From assembly GCA_009731375.1 (NCBI GenBank), contig BJOX01000139.1:751585-815584 (forward strand): a stretch of 64,000 nucleotides of DNA. Direction: 5' to 3'. Source of the DNA: Paulinella micropora (Eukaryota; Cercozoa; Imbricatea; Euglyphida). The notes below the pieces were generated by a model that was given only the letters and a program-made list of their open reading frames with translations, made no database searches and was not told the DNA's origin. This document shows positions 1 through 11,652 of this stretch, in pieces; the first letter of the stretch is position 1; the number at the start of each line of letters is the position of its first letter. A program made the position numbers and the translations under genes.

Positions 1-28
1 ACCTGACCCCACCCGCTCACTCACTCAC

Positions 29-107
29 TCACTCACTCACTCACTTACTCACACACACACATACACACACACATACACATACACACATACACACACATAC
101 ACACACG

Positions 108-139
<32 letters not shown>

Positions 140-310
140 AACAGACAGACAGACAGAAACAGACACAAACACACACACACGTGCACACACACACACACAT
201 ACACATACACACATACACACACAAACGTATAACACACACGTACACAGACAGACAGACAGACAGAAACAGACACAAACACACACACTCATACACACACACA
301 CACACACAGC
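29..310. repeat. (CA)n / (CAGA)n microsatellite
   Basis: Almost pure CA dinucleotide runs alternate with CAGA tetranucleotide runs. Cys/Val-rich translations across it are products of the repeat, not genes. Confidence 0.95.
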
Positions 311-480
311 TTGTACCTATAGCTACCTACCTATAGCTACCTACCTATAGCTACCTACCTACCTACCTACATACCTACCTACATACCTACCTACCTACCT
401 ACCTATACCTACCTACCTACGTACCTACCTACCTACGTACCTACCTACCTACCTACCTACCTGCCTACCCACCTACCTAG
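311..480. repeat. (CTAC)n microsatellite
   Basis: Tandem CTAC with occasional CTAT, GTAC and CTGC variants. It directly follows the CA array. From 481 to 815 I see only an A/GA-rich tract (about 535-590) and no gene. Confidence 0.95.
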
Positions 481-815
481 CTACCTTCATACAGCAACCT
501 ACCTACGTATACCTCGAAACGTCAAAGAGAGGTTAAAAAAAAAGAAAAAAAAAGAAAAAGAAAAAAGAAAAAGAAAAAAGAAAAGAAAATATGAGGAGGA
601 GCAAGGAAAGGAGATCTTGTATCGAAGGATGTGAATTTCAATTTCTCCCTCTCGCGTGGGAGTTTGTGGCAAAGGTTGTCGTAAAAGCGGATAACCAGGT
701 TATGTCGCAAAACTCGGTTTATAGTAGTAATTTAGCAGCCGGACCGACCGAAACTTCATAGGATATAAACCTACCCGCTGGTAAACAGCGGTTCCAAAAA
801 CGTCAATTAAGGATT

Positions 816-1097
816 TTAAGCGTGTGGGACATTGAACCCAATGCTCTCCAAAAATGTATTTTTGTCGTTCATTCTTTGTGCTCCAGTTTCCCGAAGTAGT
901 TCTACATTCTGAAGTCGTATCGTTGCCCGAAGTCGTTCTACTTCCCGAATTCGTATCGCTTCCCGAAGTTTTTGTTCTGCTTCCGAATTTTTTGTTCTGT
1001 CTCCCAAAGTTTTTGTTCTGCTTCCCGAATTTTTTGTTCCGTCTCCCGAAGTTTTTGTTCTGTCTCCCGAAGTAACATTGGGTTCATAGACCGTCAC
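816..1097 (-). CDS. Short repeat-derived ORF, possible gene fragment
   Basis: A 93-residue reading frame whose first half is a short-period repeat (units such as TSGDRTK, NSGSRTK, TLGDRTK) from 15-24 bp degenerate DNA repeats at about 885-1075. The second half, with spaced Arg/Leu/Ile residues (REVERLRATIRLQ), could form a short coiled coil. I recognise no family. It may be the end of a gene, a repeat-derived chance ORF, or part of a decayed element. From 1098 to 1770 I see no gene, only AT-rich DNA. Confidence 0.25.
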   Translation of the reverse strand: MTVYEPNVTSGDRTKTSGDGTKNSGSRTKTLGDRTKNSEAEQKLREAIRIREVERLRATIRLQNVELLRETGAQRMNDKNTFLESIGFNVPHA

Positions 1098-1779
1098 ATA
1101 AGCCCCCCTATGAGCTTGTGGTATTGGTTCCAGTGTTAGAACCGCACGTTATTTGGCAAGTACATTGGCGAAGCCAACCACACGCAAAAGTCTGTCTTTT
1201 TTAAAAAAGTCAGTTTGTTGATTTTTAGCTCAGACGGTGATGACTTTGAGATTATCGTTTGCAGGGACGCGAGGTCGGATTGAGGAGCGGTTGACACTAT
1301 TCGAAAGCAGATGAGACGTAGATTTACATTACATAATTTTCATGTTGAAAAGTCAAGATGATGAGAAGAAAAATGATTTTTAAAATTAACATTTTAATTT
1401 CGTAAATACAAAATTACTTTGAAAAACTAATAACTCGAAGCGAAATCAAAAATTTGACAGCAGATTTCGATTAATTTTAGCAACTCTCAAAGAACTCATG
1501 CTATCTTCATTGTATTATTTTCAGAGGAATCGGATGTACGTAACCTACTTAAATTTTTTTCAAAAATGAATTGATTTTCTAGCTAGTAAGAAACCAATAT
1601 TATAAATTAATTTTCAAGTTTAACAAACTGCCGTCCAGACCAAGCTCGAAATTGAAATTAAGTGCATTCTTCAATAATAACTTGAAAAATCTTTCTGAAC
1701 AGGTTTTACTGATTATTAAAGAACGATACTTGCTCAGTGACACCAGTATTAATAGATAGTAAATTTGACTAGAATATTA

Positions 1780-1976
1780 CTGTGGACATTCAAGTGACAA
1801 AACATTCAAACTTTAACCTCATCTTTCTCAATATTTGAGATACGGAAATGCAGCGCACACCGCTGCAAAGCTCTTGTCCTAAGCTTTCAAATGATGCCTT
1901 CAGTACAGTCATATCAGTTCGATTGACGGAGAACGATGAGGTCAAAGTTGATAGTTTGCCACTTGAATGCCCACAG
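1780..1976. mobile_element. Foldback MITE with ~60-bp terminal inverted repeats
   Basis: The left arm beginning CTGTGGACATTCAAGTG (1780) is the imperfect reverse complement of the right arm ending at 1976, and the match extends about 60 bp inward (through 'aactttaacctcat' / 'atgaggtcaaagtt'). There is no coding capacity. TA precedes the left end but the right flank is CA, so a TA target duplication is unproven. The ACATTCAAG core is shared with the MITE at 16518. Confidence 0.7.
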
Positions 1977-2389
1977 CAATATTATAGTACTGTAGCAATT
2001 AGCTAAAGCTAGAGATATGTATACTGTCTAGCATTATAATTTCCTCGATAGAATCAAGGAAACAATGAAAAATATATACATGACGTATACCTGATTTGTA
2101 GTATTGTTACTACAAAAAATTCTAGCATGAGGTTACGACTGGCCATAGCTAGGATAGGAAAAAACAATAGGAATTTTGAATTGAAATCGAGCAAGTCTTG
2201 GACCTTCACTACATGCTGAGTTGCTAGAATGTATGACAATATGTATTTCTATTTAGATGTTTTGAGTCCTGAGTTCTGAATAGAATATGAGAAAAAGAAT
2301 CGATATTTATTTCTTAGCTTTGCCCTTAGCCTTGACGTTACAAAATCGTTCGTGTTTTTTTTTCGAGAGATCCACGTGCATACAGCCAT

Positions 2390-3282
2390 AACAGGAACGA
2401 CGACAACAACAATGAAGACAACAGAAACAGTAAGGCACTGCCACACCATGAGTCCAAGGCTTGAAGCAACGAACAGCTATGATAATCAAGTAACAATAAC
2501 AACAGCAACACGAAGTCTCAGCTAAAATTATTAACAAACATATTGACAGTGATAGCCACAACAGCAGCAGAGACTGATACTATTAGCGTACGGAAACAAA
2601 ACCAAACCGAACCACAAGGACAATAGTACAATTAGCAAGAAACAAAAACGTCGTCAATCGCAACAACACCAACAACACCACCACCAGCAACACCAACAAC
2701 AGCGACAACAACAAAAAGTTACAACATAAACGACAAAGGTACAACATCAAAAACAACAGCAACAAGTTCGAACGACGACAGCAATAACAACGACAAGAAC
2801 AACAGCGACAAATGATCAACCATCACCGGAAACAAGGACATGGTCAAACGACGAGATCAACCATGTTGTTAAGAACCTTGACAACAAACAATAATACCAA
2901 TAACAACTGTTAACAACAACAGCAGTAATAATAACAACATGAACAACAACAACTGAAACCAAGCGATGAAACGTCAGTAACGAGTACACTGCCAAACGAC
3001 AAAATGAACTAACAAAAATAAACGCATCTACAACAACCACACAACAAATATCAACAACAGCAACAACAACAACAGCAGCAGCAGCAACAACAACAACAAC
3101 ATTGCAACAACACCAAGAACGGCAACGACAACAACTTGAACAACAACGACAACAATAACAACAACAACGACAACGACAACGACATCATGAAACGACGACA
3201 ACAACAACGACGACAACAATAACAACGACGACAACATTGTTACAGCACCAAGAACGGGAACGACAACAACAACAACAACAAT

Positions 3283-3315
<33 letters not shown>

Positions 3316-3476
3316 AAGGATGACGATGATAACGACGACGACGACGACGACGACAAGCAACAACAACAACGACAAGAACATTATTACAGCACCAACAACG
3401 GCAACAACAACAAAACAACAATAACAACAACAACAACAACGATGACGACGACTATGACGACGACGACATCAACAAC

Positions 3477-3509
<33 letters not shown>

Positions 3510-3619
3510 GAAACAATGAAAACAACGAAAACAACAAAAACAACAAAAACAATAAAAAGGACAGCGGACAACAGCACCAAACAATGATAATTTCAAACAA
3601 CAACAACAACAACAACAAC

Positions 3620-3652
<33 letters not shown>

Positions 3653-3655
3653 AAA
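2390..3655. repeat. Degenerate CAA/ACG trinucleotide tract
   Basis: About 1.2 kb of imperfect trinucleotide repeats (CAA, ACA, CGA), purest at 3060-3180, 3260-3320, 3420-3500 and 3597-3652. The low-complexity frames on both strands (poly-Val, poly-Cys, poly-Gln) are repeat shadows. Nothing recognisable lies between 1977 and 2390 or between 3656 and 4120. Confidence 0.9.
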
Positions 3656-4120
3656 CTAAGAACATTGCTTGACATGAAGATAACACTAACACGTTTGCTT
3701 GACATGAAGATGCAGCTTCAGAGCTCCTACAAAAGATATTTTCGTTATGTTGCAGTCACAAAGCATCATGGCAGATTAAAAGGTTCAAAGGCGTGACTTG
3801 CCTTGAAGCCGCTAAGCATCGATCGCGCGCAGCTGCTATATCAAAACAACGCCCATCCCTTAGCAAATAAATCCACACCAACTGCTGCTCGCTGGTGAAT
3901 GCTTACACGCCGAAACACAACTTTCAGGATTCCTGTACCTAAAAATGCACGAAAAACCTGTGACCTGAAAAAACAAAACTGATGAACTTACTCCTACGGG
4001 TCCTACGAATGTCCCCAGCTACTTACTTTTGCAATCCAACACCTACAGCGAACACAAGCTCAATCAGATCACCTTCACCACCCCTCTGAAACCGAGGACC
4101 GACTTTTTAAAAAAGACTGA

Positions 4121-4194
4121 CTTTTGCTGCGCAAGCTTGCAAAAACCTCATTTCACAGCACACACAACATGAGCTTCTCCCCTCTCTCCCAGGT
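4121..4194 (-). repeat. Split direct repeat B2 (3' end of YR element)
   Basis: Direct copy of B1 and the presumed element terminus. The next 20 or so bases form an inverted repeat (AGGTCTTCTG...AAGACCT) and the sequence outside changes character. Confidence 0.85.
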
Positions 4195-4412
4195 CTTCTG
4201 TTTTTAAAAACAAAGACCTAGGTGGTGCATGTCGTTATATGTATGATGATGTGCATGAATATGCTTGAAGAAGTTGGTAGGCATGAGGCGTGATTATGCT
4301 ATCATGATGTATATGTGTGTGGTGTAATGTGTGTGTGTTTGCTTTCCACCCTTTTCTCACCACCACTACCCAAGCGAAAAGACATATAAAAGATGGGTGG
4401 GTGGGTGGAATT

Positions 4413-4626
4413 ATTCAAAAAACAACCGTAAAATTTGCTCTAAGCACTTTTGTGCTAGAGCGAAAAATCAAATCTGAGGGTGAAGGGGTTGTCTTTGTAA
4501 TGTTTAAAATTTTGGAGCGGGAACAATAGTTCCCGCTTAATTTATTACCGTAATTAACACTGCAGCGTTCACTTTTCAGTCTCCCTTACGGCCCACCCAC
4601 TGATATTTGTGAAATGACGCTTTTGC
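4413..4626 (-). repeat. Split direct repeat A2
   Basis: Direct copy of A1. Its end overlaps the start of B1 by 7 nt (CTTTTGC at 4620-4626), as expected if the junction records the join of a circular intermediate. Confidence 0.9.
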
Positions 4627-4694
4627 TGCGCAAGCTTGCAAAAACCTCATTTCACAGCACACACAACATGAGCTTCTCCCCTCTCTCCTAGGTC
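4620..4694 (-). repeat. Split direct repeat B1
   Basis: Matches 4121-4194 base for base except for a single change near the end (CTCCTAGG here, CTCCCAGG in B2). Confidence 0.9.
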
Positions 4695-5887
4695 CAGTAA
4701 AGACCTCTGACTGCAAATGCCAAATTTTTCCGACCTTCCCAGTCTGATTGCCTTATTTTTCCCGAATCATACCACAATCATTTGGCAAAAAGGAAGTACT
4801 TTACAGCATATAGGCGATCTCAACGTAACGGCGGTTTTGCAAACGTAACGGCGGTCTGCTGACTTAAGATTTTTGGTGCATCTTGCATAACTTTGCTTTA
4901 TGGGAGTGTTTATGTGGTCCAACGACTGCTTCACCAGCAGTATCGCTGTTCTTTCCAGTGTGACCTTGTTACCACAGTCACTGCATGTGTGCTGTAGGTC
5001 CGCATAGCGGAGGGGGGGGCTGTCCTCTTTCGCAGAGCCACCAGATCCATACCGACCTCCGCCTCCACAACAATTGTGTGTCTCCGTCTCTGTCGTATCG
5101 CTGTCTGCTATGAGCCTATATTCTGTGTTTCGTCTCTTTTTCCTTTTGTGTCTGTTTGCCAGTGTGTATGTCTACGTGAGTGTTGCTCTCTAATTTCCTT
5201 CTTCTGGTTGGGTTTGTATCCTTCTTGATGTCAAAATGCACAGATTTGTGTGCCGTTGTCGTGTGATTGATAATAACTCCGATGTCAAGTCGCTGGAAGT
5301 CGATTACATGTATCATAGTGTCCTTACCATCGTAAGTTGTTGTAGTAAGAATAATAATTAATAGTATGTAGTTGTCGTTTTATGTTGTAATGTTTAGCGT
5401 TTTCTTGCAAACAATTGCATGTTTTTTCAAAATGCTGTCAGCACCTACGTTTTTGGTGTTGATTCTCTTATGATATGGATGTAAGGACATACTGATAGTG
5501 TCGAACCGACGCAGCACCCGTTTTTCTATGATCGACCCATGTGCCTGTCTCTGTTATGTTTGTAAAACGTATTTAACTAAAAAGTAGGGGACTGTATATG
5601 ACTTTCTTTTGCAATGGTTGACACTTGGCACACAATACTACTCTATCAGTTACAGTAGCAAGTGGTAGTGCTTATACAATAGTATCTATAGGCAGGGTTA
5701 CAGTTTTACATCATATCGTCCCAACACGATTTAAATCCGCAAGCTGTATGTCAATCTAGTGTGTTTCCAAATCAATATTTACTAAAAAAAATGTTTATGC
5801 TCTTCCAATGCAGACAATACTGTGCGCCATCATTAACTGACACGTGATAGTCATAAAAAACCCGCTTTCGCGTAAGAGAGGGTCGAT

Positions 5888-6916
5888 TTAGTTGATTACG
5901 TTGCCGGTCTGTAAGACGCGTGTGATTGTTAGCTTGCTTTCCAAGCTTATGTCACGCACGTATTTGTACACGCACGAACTTTTGTCTGACCACAGTCCTT
6001 GCCTTCTTATTGCGTAGATTCTCATTCCCAAACAAGCCGCTTCAGTCGCGGACCCGATTCTATTTGAATGGGATGCGTATATCGCTGGATCCAATCCAAT
6101 TGCAGCAACTTTCTTTTTCAAGAGACTTGATGGGGTGCCAGCACTCAGATGTCCCAATGCGTTGCCAGATAGCTTGAAGAAAAGAGGAGAGCTGTCGGTG
6201 AATGAATCCTTGAACGTGTCCTTTATGTATTTGAGGTATGCTCTGACCCACATGACAGCGCAGAATGATTGGTTCCCTTGGCCGATAAAGACAAGCTTCT
6301 CGCCTTCCGCGTTTTTCAATTTCTCGAACCTGAGTACCATGTACTCGCACGGGCTGTTCCCGATGATGGTATGGTGGAACATGATGTCCGATACCTTCAA
6401 TGCTACAATGTTACTGACGCGCGCCATTGAGATCCACTGCAGTAATATTAACGTAGCATCTCTGCAGTCCCTCCATGTCACCAATGGTAATTGTAGTATC
6501 TTGAGCAGGTCGTCCCTCAATAAGGGGTATTTCCCCTCTCTCCCCGGTACAGCTTCTGCTACCGCTCTCTGTTTGGCCAATTGCACTAGCAGACTCTCGG
6601 TCGGGTCGTTACTAGTGTGCAGTGCGTATTGGGATTTAATTGCAGCCAGGTGGCCAGTGATTGTTGACTGTGCATACCCACTCTCCGACATATATTTCAA
6701 ATAGTGGGCAATCGTTTTGTCTGAGGCAGGAAAGAAGATACGCCCGTGCTGCACGCACCACTTGAGGAATTGCCGGAGGGAAGCTTTGTATGTTTCCATT
6801 GTGGTGTCTCTCCGGCCCGCTTGGCTTGCCCAGATCGCTATCTCGTCGTCATCTAGTATTGCTGTCCCTGCAGGGCGTAAAATTATTTTAATGAGTAAAA
6901 TCAAACAGCACTGCAA
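5888..6916 (-). CDS. Tyrosine recombinase of YR retrotransposon
   Basis: A 342-residue integrase of the phage-integrase superfamily, which would insert the circular cDNA. Residues 25-115 resemble an N-terminal SAM-like DNA-binding domain (ETYKASLRQFLKWC...). The catalytic set is visible: R166 (SMARVSN), a candidate Lys near 199-201, H283-x-x-R286 (ASHSNRIGSAT), W309 and nucleophile Y317 (SSCVYKYVR). The ORF is uninterrupted. Its ATG at 6916 lies inside the 3' end of the RT-RNase H frame (29-nt overlap, different frame), so expression may need re-initiation or a separate transcript. B1 follows at 4694 after about 1.2 kb with no gene that I can identify. Confidence 0.88.
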   Translation of the reverse strand: MQCCLILLIKIILRPAGTAILDDDEIAIWASQAGRRDTTMETYKASLRQFLKWCVQHGRIFFPASDKTIAHYLKYMSESGYAQSTITGHLAAIKSQYALHTSNDPTESLLVQLAKQRAVAEAVPGREGKYPLLRDDLLKILQLPLVTWRDCRDATLILLQWISMARVSNIVALKVSDIMFHHTIIGNSPCEYMVLRFEKLKNAEGEKLVFIGQGNQSFCAVMWVRAYLKYIKDTFKDSFTDSSPLFFKLSGNALGHLSAGTPSSLLKKKVAAIGLDPAIYASHSNRIGSATEAACLGMRIYAIRRQGLWSDKSSCVYKYVRDISLESKLTITRVLQTGNVIN

Positions 6917-9014
6917 GCATGTGCCATGATGGTCTGTGCACGTGATATGGGTGTTTGTGCCACGTTGGAGCTAGAGTGTATGATGCGGGTGGCAGACTAA
7001 ATGAATCTCTTGCATGTTCTAGAATCTGTGGCCACCAAGGTCTGGCTGGCCAATGCGGAAGGACAAATGCAACCCTTTTGCGGGATTTCATGGCAAGAAG
7101 GACTGACTGCCCTATTTGTCCGAAATTTGGTGCCCAAACATCGCGGCCCTCTAGGCGCCAACGTATGATAAGCCTTCCCATGACATCTGGATGGACAGTC
7201 AGGTTTGTCAAGCCTGCGGTCAGCGCCTTGGAGTTTCTGTCTGCCCTCGTGTTGTTAGCTCTCTCGACCCAGCCCTAAAGTTTGTTTCGTATGTTGAGCT
7301 GTCCTGTGTATACGTCGTCCACCATCTTGCAGAGACGTGTGAGGTGTGGTCGCTTGGACCCACCTTTTTGCAGGTCTATGACTGCGTTAGCTGAGTCGAA
7401 CACAGTGAGGACTGTATTACGATTCTGAAGGATGGATCTGAAATGGAGAGGTATCACAGTCGCAGCCCAGAGCTCTCGTTCCGTCGACGAATTACCGATC
7501 AATTCAGATGGTAGAGGGATTGTTACGTCTTCTTCAAGCACATGGCCCCCAACCGCGAACTCGCCTGCATCCACCCTCAACTCGACGTCCTGCCGAGGTT
7601 GAAATATTGCACGTCTGCATTTGGCCTGATCCCTCAGGATGTGAAGCCAGTACTGCAGTTCTTGGCTTAGTTCTGACCCGCTCTGTGTAGTGACGCTTCT
7701 CCTATCGATTCTGTTGGCGTTGACAGTCACCATCATTTCTCGAGTCATCAGCTGTGCGTTGGAGAGCGCCAGCTTGAGACTGATCAACGAAGATGCAGTT
7801 GAGTGCAGTTGCTGGACCGAAGCCCCTTGTGCGGAATGCACGTCCGCCAGGAGCTGGAGGATAGACTTGAGTAGTCTTTCCCTCTTGTCGTTCGGCACTC
7901 CCATCCACAAGTCCTTGCTGTTGATGACGTATCCCAAGTATTGTACCTCGTCCAAGGGTTCCCACTGCGTCTTCTCGGAAGTGGGAAGACCAAGGTAGGC
8001 AAACAGCGTCTTGATGAACGTAGGTATGCCATCGTTGGTGCGTAGGAATTTGACAACGAATAGGAAATCGTCTGCATATTGCATGGATGGCAAGTTCAAG
8101 GTCCTTATCAGCTTCACGACGACCCTCATAATCTTCCCAAACCAAAACGGCGCAGAACAGAACCCATATAGTAGCGTCTTGTTCTGATAGGTTTTGCTCC
8201 TGTGTCTGAAGGCAGAGTATGGTGTACTTTTCCTAGCAAGCGGAATGGAATAAAACGCGCGTTGCAGATCCACCACGAACATCTTTGTGCCGCTGTCTCC
8301 GTCGAGTACCATCTGAATGTCCTTTTCCAGCGTCTCCATTGTGAAAGGAGCCTTGGCTTGGAAGGAATTACTGAACCGTTTGTCAGTGCACAGCTTCGTC
8401 TTCTTGACTCCCGCTGGGTCAGCCAGCACTTGGAGAGGCTCGATCATGATGCATTCCTCCCTCTTCACTTCTACCGCGTCTCCACGGGTAAGCATGTCGT
8501 CAATTTGGTCGTCGACGAATGCAATGTTCTCGAAGTAACTTGGGTGGTTCATAAAATCGGTTGCTGGAGGCTCACGCTCAAATCTGAGTTCTACACCATA
8601 TGCGAGCCATGATAGCACCACTGCGTCCGCCCCTATTGCATTCCAGAACCCAAGCCTTTCCTTGACTGCATGTGCCGGTTCCTTTGAGTCTTCCCACGGG
8701 TTGCATCTATTGTATGTCTTACCAATCGTCAAGATCTTCTGCTTGACATCCTCTAACGAGCCCGAGCTATACTGTTCGACAGCTACTTGTGGTGTTGTCA
8801 GAAGCCAGGATACATATGATACCTCCTCCGCTGGTGTCGGCACTGTCTGTCTTAATGGGCAAAAATATGCCAGATGACCGATCTTCTTGCACCATACACA
8901 CACCATGTCCTGAGAGTAATCTTTAAATACTTTTGACTTCGGTGCCTTGTGAGGGAGGAAGTCAGAAATCTTTCCTTGCAAGAGGACCCGTTGCTGTCTA
9001 TCATAACACAGCAA
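6888..9014 (-). CDS. RT-RNase H of YR retrotransposon, split by in-frame TAG
   Basis: Residues 39-52 form a CCHC zinc knuckle (C39, C42, H47, C52). The reverse transcriptase has D249 (VVDLQRAFY) and the YADD catalytic box at 313-316. The RNase H domain follows with D482, E512 and D540. A TAG stop at 7275-7277 follows residue 579. The same frame then continues for about 128 codons to 6888, beginning with GWVERANNTRAD, the usual last RNase H motif, followed by the Trp/Pro-rich tail typical of DIRS-order RTs (WPARPWWPQILE). The stop therefore cuts the RNase H domain: either a nonsense mutation or, less likely, readthrough. The 350 nt between this ORF and gag contain no gene. Confidence 0.85.
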
Positions 9015-9365
9015 GATCGCGAATCAGTACTATTAATAAATCACGCGATGAAGTATGAAAATAGAAGCGTTTGCCGGACGCAATAGTATTAATTCCATCG
9101 GGGCGTGATGCAGTGTGACAAGTACAATCTTTAAGGGAATCTAGTAAAATGCAGGGGCGTGTTGCCGAACCAAATTTGAGAAAGAAAAAAAAATAATAAT
9201 AATAAAATAAACAAATGAAATAAATAAAATCTATTTAATGACATAACAAAACGAGCCTAAGTCAGTGACAGCGTGATGCGAGTCATGCGCGTGTTGCGCT
9301 GTGTAGTGCCGGTCATGCGCGTGAAGCGTCGTCTGACAATGTTACTGTCGATTGGCTGTAACAGC

Positions 9366-10625
9366 TCAGTTGCTAGAACGCTGTGGGCGCAGGCTCGGAT
9401 TCAAAGTCCAGCAGTGCTCGGCGGTGTGGCCGCGTTTGTTGCAGTGAGTGCAAATGACGGCTGTACGTGCGGGCTGTGCGGTGTATGCGGTCTGCATGGC
9501 GGGCGCAAGCGTGATGATGCCTTGTGTAGGTTGGGCCACGTACTGGATTTGCGGCCCTGGTGCTGCTCCTTGCTGCGGAGGCATGAAACCGGGGACACTT
9601 TGCCACGCCAGCGGTTGCTGCTGTTGGCCATGCTGCTGCTGGTTCTGCCCTTGTGCAGTGTTCGCGCCGTACGAACCCTGAGGGCAGCTTCTCGCCCAGT
9701 GCTGGTTGGATCCGCAGATATGGCATGCCCCACGGTTCTGACGTCCACCACGTATACGCGGGTCGGTCGCCCTCGAGTTGGTCGTAGTAGGGCGAATCGG
9801 CTCCAGGTACGGGGCCACTTCGTCCGCAATCACTAGCTTTTTACCCACCAGTAGCATCTTGGCCTCGGCGTCTTCCACCTGTATTGGGTTTGGGCCACCC
9901 ATATCCATAGCCAGTGTGGCCAGCGCGTTCGCCATAGAGATAGCGTCAGCCAACTTCTCGTTGTTTCGCACATAGGCGTTGCTATCCAGAATCTGCAAAA
10001 TTATCTTCGCTACGGCGAAGTAACGGCGGTGTGATGGCTTGTCGATCAGCTTCGAGTCGCGCTGGCTCGATTCCTGCTTGGTAGCTTGGATCATCCCTTG
10101 CACCTTGTCAGTCAGCCTCGCGAAGTCACCAGTGACAGCCCGTGTCTCCTCCCTAAGTGCGTTGCGCAGCATATCTCCAATGCTTGCAATCGTACTTGCG
10201 TCCAGCCCAGTGGAGTGGTGGCAGCTGGTGTCGGTGCGATCGCGAGGTGGAATAGTGGCAGCCGTCGTCGTAGTCGTCGTCGTATCTTACCCTATCACGG
10301 TCTGCTGCTGGTGTAGCGATGGTGCTCCAAATAGGTTGACAGGGTTGAGTGGTGAAGCAGATGCAGATGGTGGGGTGTTACCAGTGCTTCCACCTGCTCC
10401 AGCACCGCTCGAGCCAGTCGCGGGAAGCCTAGTGGCAGGCAGACTAGTACTCCATGTAGCAGCAAAAGTAGTTGAAGTAGTCACGTTTCCCCCACCGAAT
10501 GCAGGGCCGCCTCCGTTGTTGCCGCTGCTGCTGCTGGCTGCGCTTGTCTTGTTGTCGTCATCACACTGTTGAGCTCTGCGCTTCCTAGTAGGCCTTGGGG
10601 TCCTTTGTCCAGCTGCAGCTGACAT
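9366..10625 (-). CDS. gag-like ORF of YR retrotransposon, in-frame TAA
   Basis: The ATG at 10625 opens a 112-codon basic then Ser/Gly/Pro-rich region that stops at a TAA (10287-10289). The same frame stays open downstream to 9366, making about 420 codons in all. The downstream part has a helical region (residues about 150-270), a Gln-rich segment, and two CCHC knuckles, CHICGSNQHWARSC and CTHCNKRGHTAEHC. This is the expected nucleic-acid-binding Gag of a DIRS-order element, directly after A1 and upstream of RT. The TAA looks like a point nonsense mutation. A start at the internal ATG 10172 would give a 268-residue product with both knuckles. Confidence 0.75.
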
Positions 10626-10638
10626 CTCGATTTCCCAA

Positions 10639-10856
10639 ATTCAAAAAACAACAGTAAAATTTGCTCTAAGCACTTTTGTGCTAGAGCGAAAAATCAAATC
10701 TGAGGGTGAAGGGGTTGTCTTTGTAATGTTTAAAATTTTGGAGCGGGAACAAATTATTGTTCCCGCTTAATTTATTACCGTAATTAACACTGCAGCGTTC
10801 ACTTTTCAGTCTCCCTTACGGCCCACCCACTGATATTTGTGAAATGATGCTTTTGC
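10639..10856 (-). repeat. Split direct repeat A1 (5' end of YR element)
   Basis: Nearly identical to 4413-4626 over its whole length, from ATTCAAAAAACAAC to GAAATGA(T/C)GCTTTTGC. It carries a hairpin with arms AGCGGGAAC / GTTCCCGCT; the loop here is 7 nt longer than in A2. Confidence 0.9.
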
Positions 10857-11206
10857 GTGTGGGGAAGGTTGGGGTTGGTTAGGCTTTGAAGAGTTTTGTT
10901 TTGTTGTCTTTTTTTGAATGGTTGTCAGAGACAGGTACTTAGTGCAGGATCAGGGGAATCTCGCTGTGCACAGGGCTGTGAGAGTACTAGTACCTGTGAG
11001 CACTAGCACAACAAAGCCTTCTTCCTTCATTGCACGGCCGTTCGCACACTGCATTTTCCTACCTCCCTGCTTCCCGCATCCCTTTGTTCTTTCTCGGCTG
11101 TTACCCTTTGCTTGGCTGGCTGATTTCTTTTCTTGGTGTTACATGCACCCCGGTGCAGTCGGTATAATAGATCGCAAGGAGGTTTCTCTCTTAGTTTTGT
11201 AGAATA

Positions 11207-11570
11207 TTAATGTTTCTGCACTTTTTTCCTGTGGCGGTTCTCCTGTTTTTGGGGATAACCGAGGACCTCGGAGGAAGCAATCACCAGCAATTGCACCACT
11301 TCCAAATGCCCTGAAAATGCAAGATAGAGCGGAGTCCTGCCTTGCGGGTCTACTTGATTGGCATCCCCTTCCCTCACCAGCTGTTGCACCACCTCCAGCT
11401 TGGCTTCCAAGGCTGCTTTGTCTGCACTTGTCTCCAAATGCCCTGAAAATGCAAGATAGAGCGGAGTCCTGCCTTGCGGGTCTACTTGATTGGCATCCCC
11501 TTCCCTCACCAGCTGTTGCACCACCTCCAGCTTGGCTTCCAAGGCTGCTTTGTCTGCACTTGTCTGGGCT
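11207..11570 (-). CDS. Ankyrin-repeat coding fragment (probable exon)
   Basis: The frame carries two and a half ankyrin-type units (DPQGRTPLYLAFSGHLE, then VVQQLVREGDANQV), close to the D-x-x-G-x-TPL-x-x-A-x-x-GH-x-E-VV consensus. Ankyrin repeats mediate protein-protein binding. Upstream the frame stays open past the first ATG into TCTTTATCTTATGAAGCC, so the true start is probably another exon. Downstream, identity with the ankyrin pattern ends at LLV and the frame runs into unrelated sequence before a stop at 11207, suggesting a donor near CTG|GTGATT. I take it as an exon or relic of a host gene. The 10860-11206 stretch before it shows nothing recognisable. Confidence 0.5.
11302..11565. repeat. 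132-bp tandem duplication inside ankyrin coding DNA
   Basis: Two copies, 11302-11433 and 11434-11565, look identical by eye. 132 bp equals 44 codons, so the reading frame is kept and one ankyrin unit plus linker is duplicated. Confidence 0.85.
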
Positions 11571-11652
11571 TCATAAGATAAAGAGACGAAAAGAGGAAAC
11601 TAGACTATGAGAACCCAAAAACACTTGTAGAAAAAAAGAAAAGAAAACAGCA

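Larger units (their letters stand above)
4121..10856 (-). mobile_element. Tyrosine-recombinase (PAT/Ngaro-like) retrotransposon with split direct repeats
   Basis: Read on the minus strand the order is A1 (10856-10639), gag (10625-9366), RT-RNase H (9014-6888), tyrosine recombinase (6916-5888), B1 (4694-4620), A2 (4626-4413), B2 (4194-4121). A repeats are about 215 bp and B repeats about 75 bp, all direct; B1 abuts A2. This A1...B1-A2-B2 layout is the known split-direct-repeat plan of PAT- and Ngaro-type members of the DIRS order, which integrate by recombinase through a circular intermediate and leave no target duplication. No DNA methyltransferase domain is visible, as in Ngaro. A2 and B2 are separated by about 218 bp of non-repeat sequence, which is unusual. 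gag and RT each contain one in-frame stop, so this copy is probably dead or nearly so. Confidence 0.85.
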
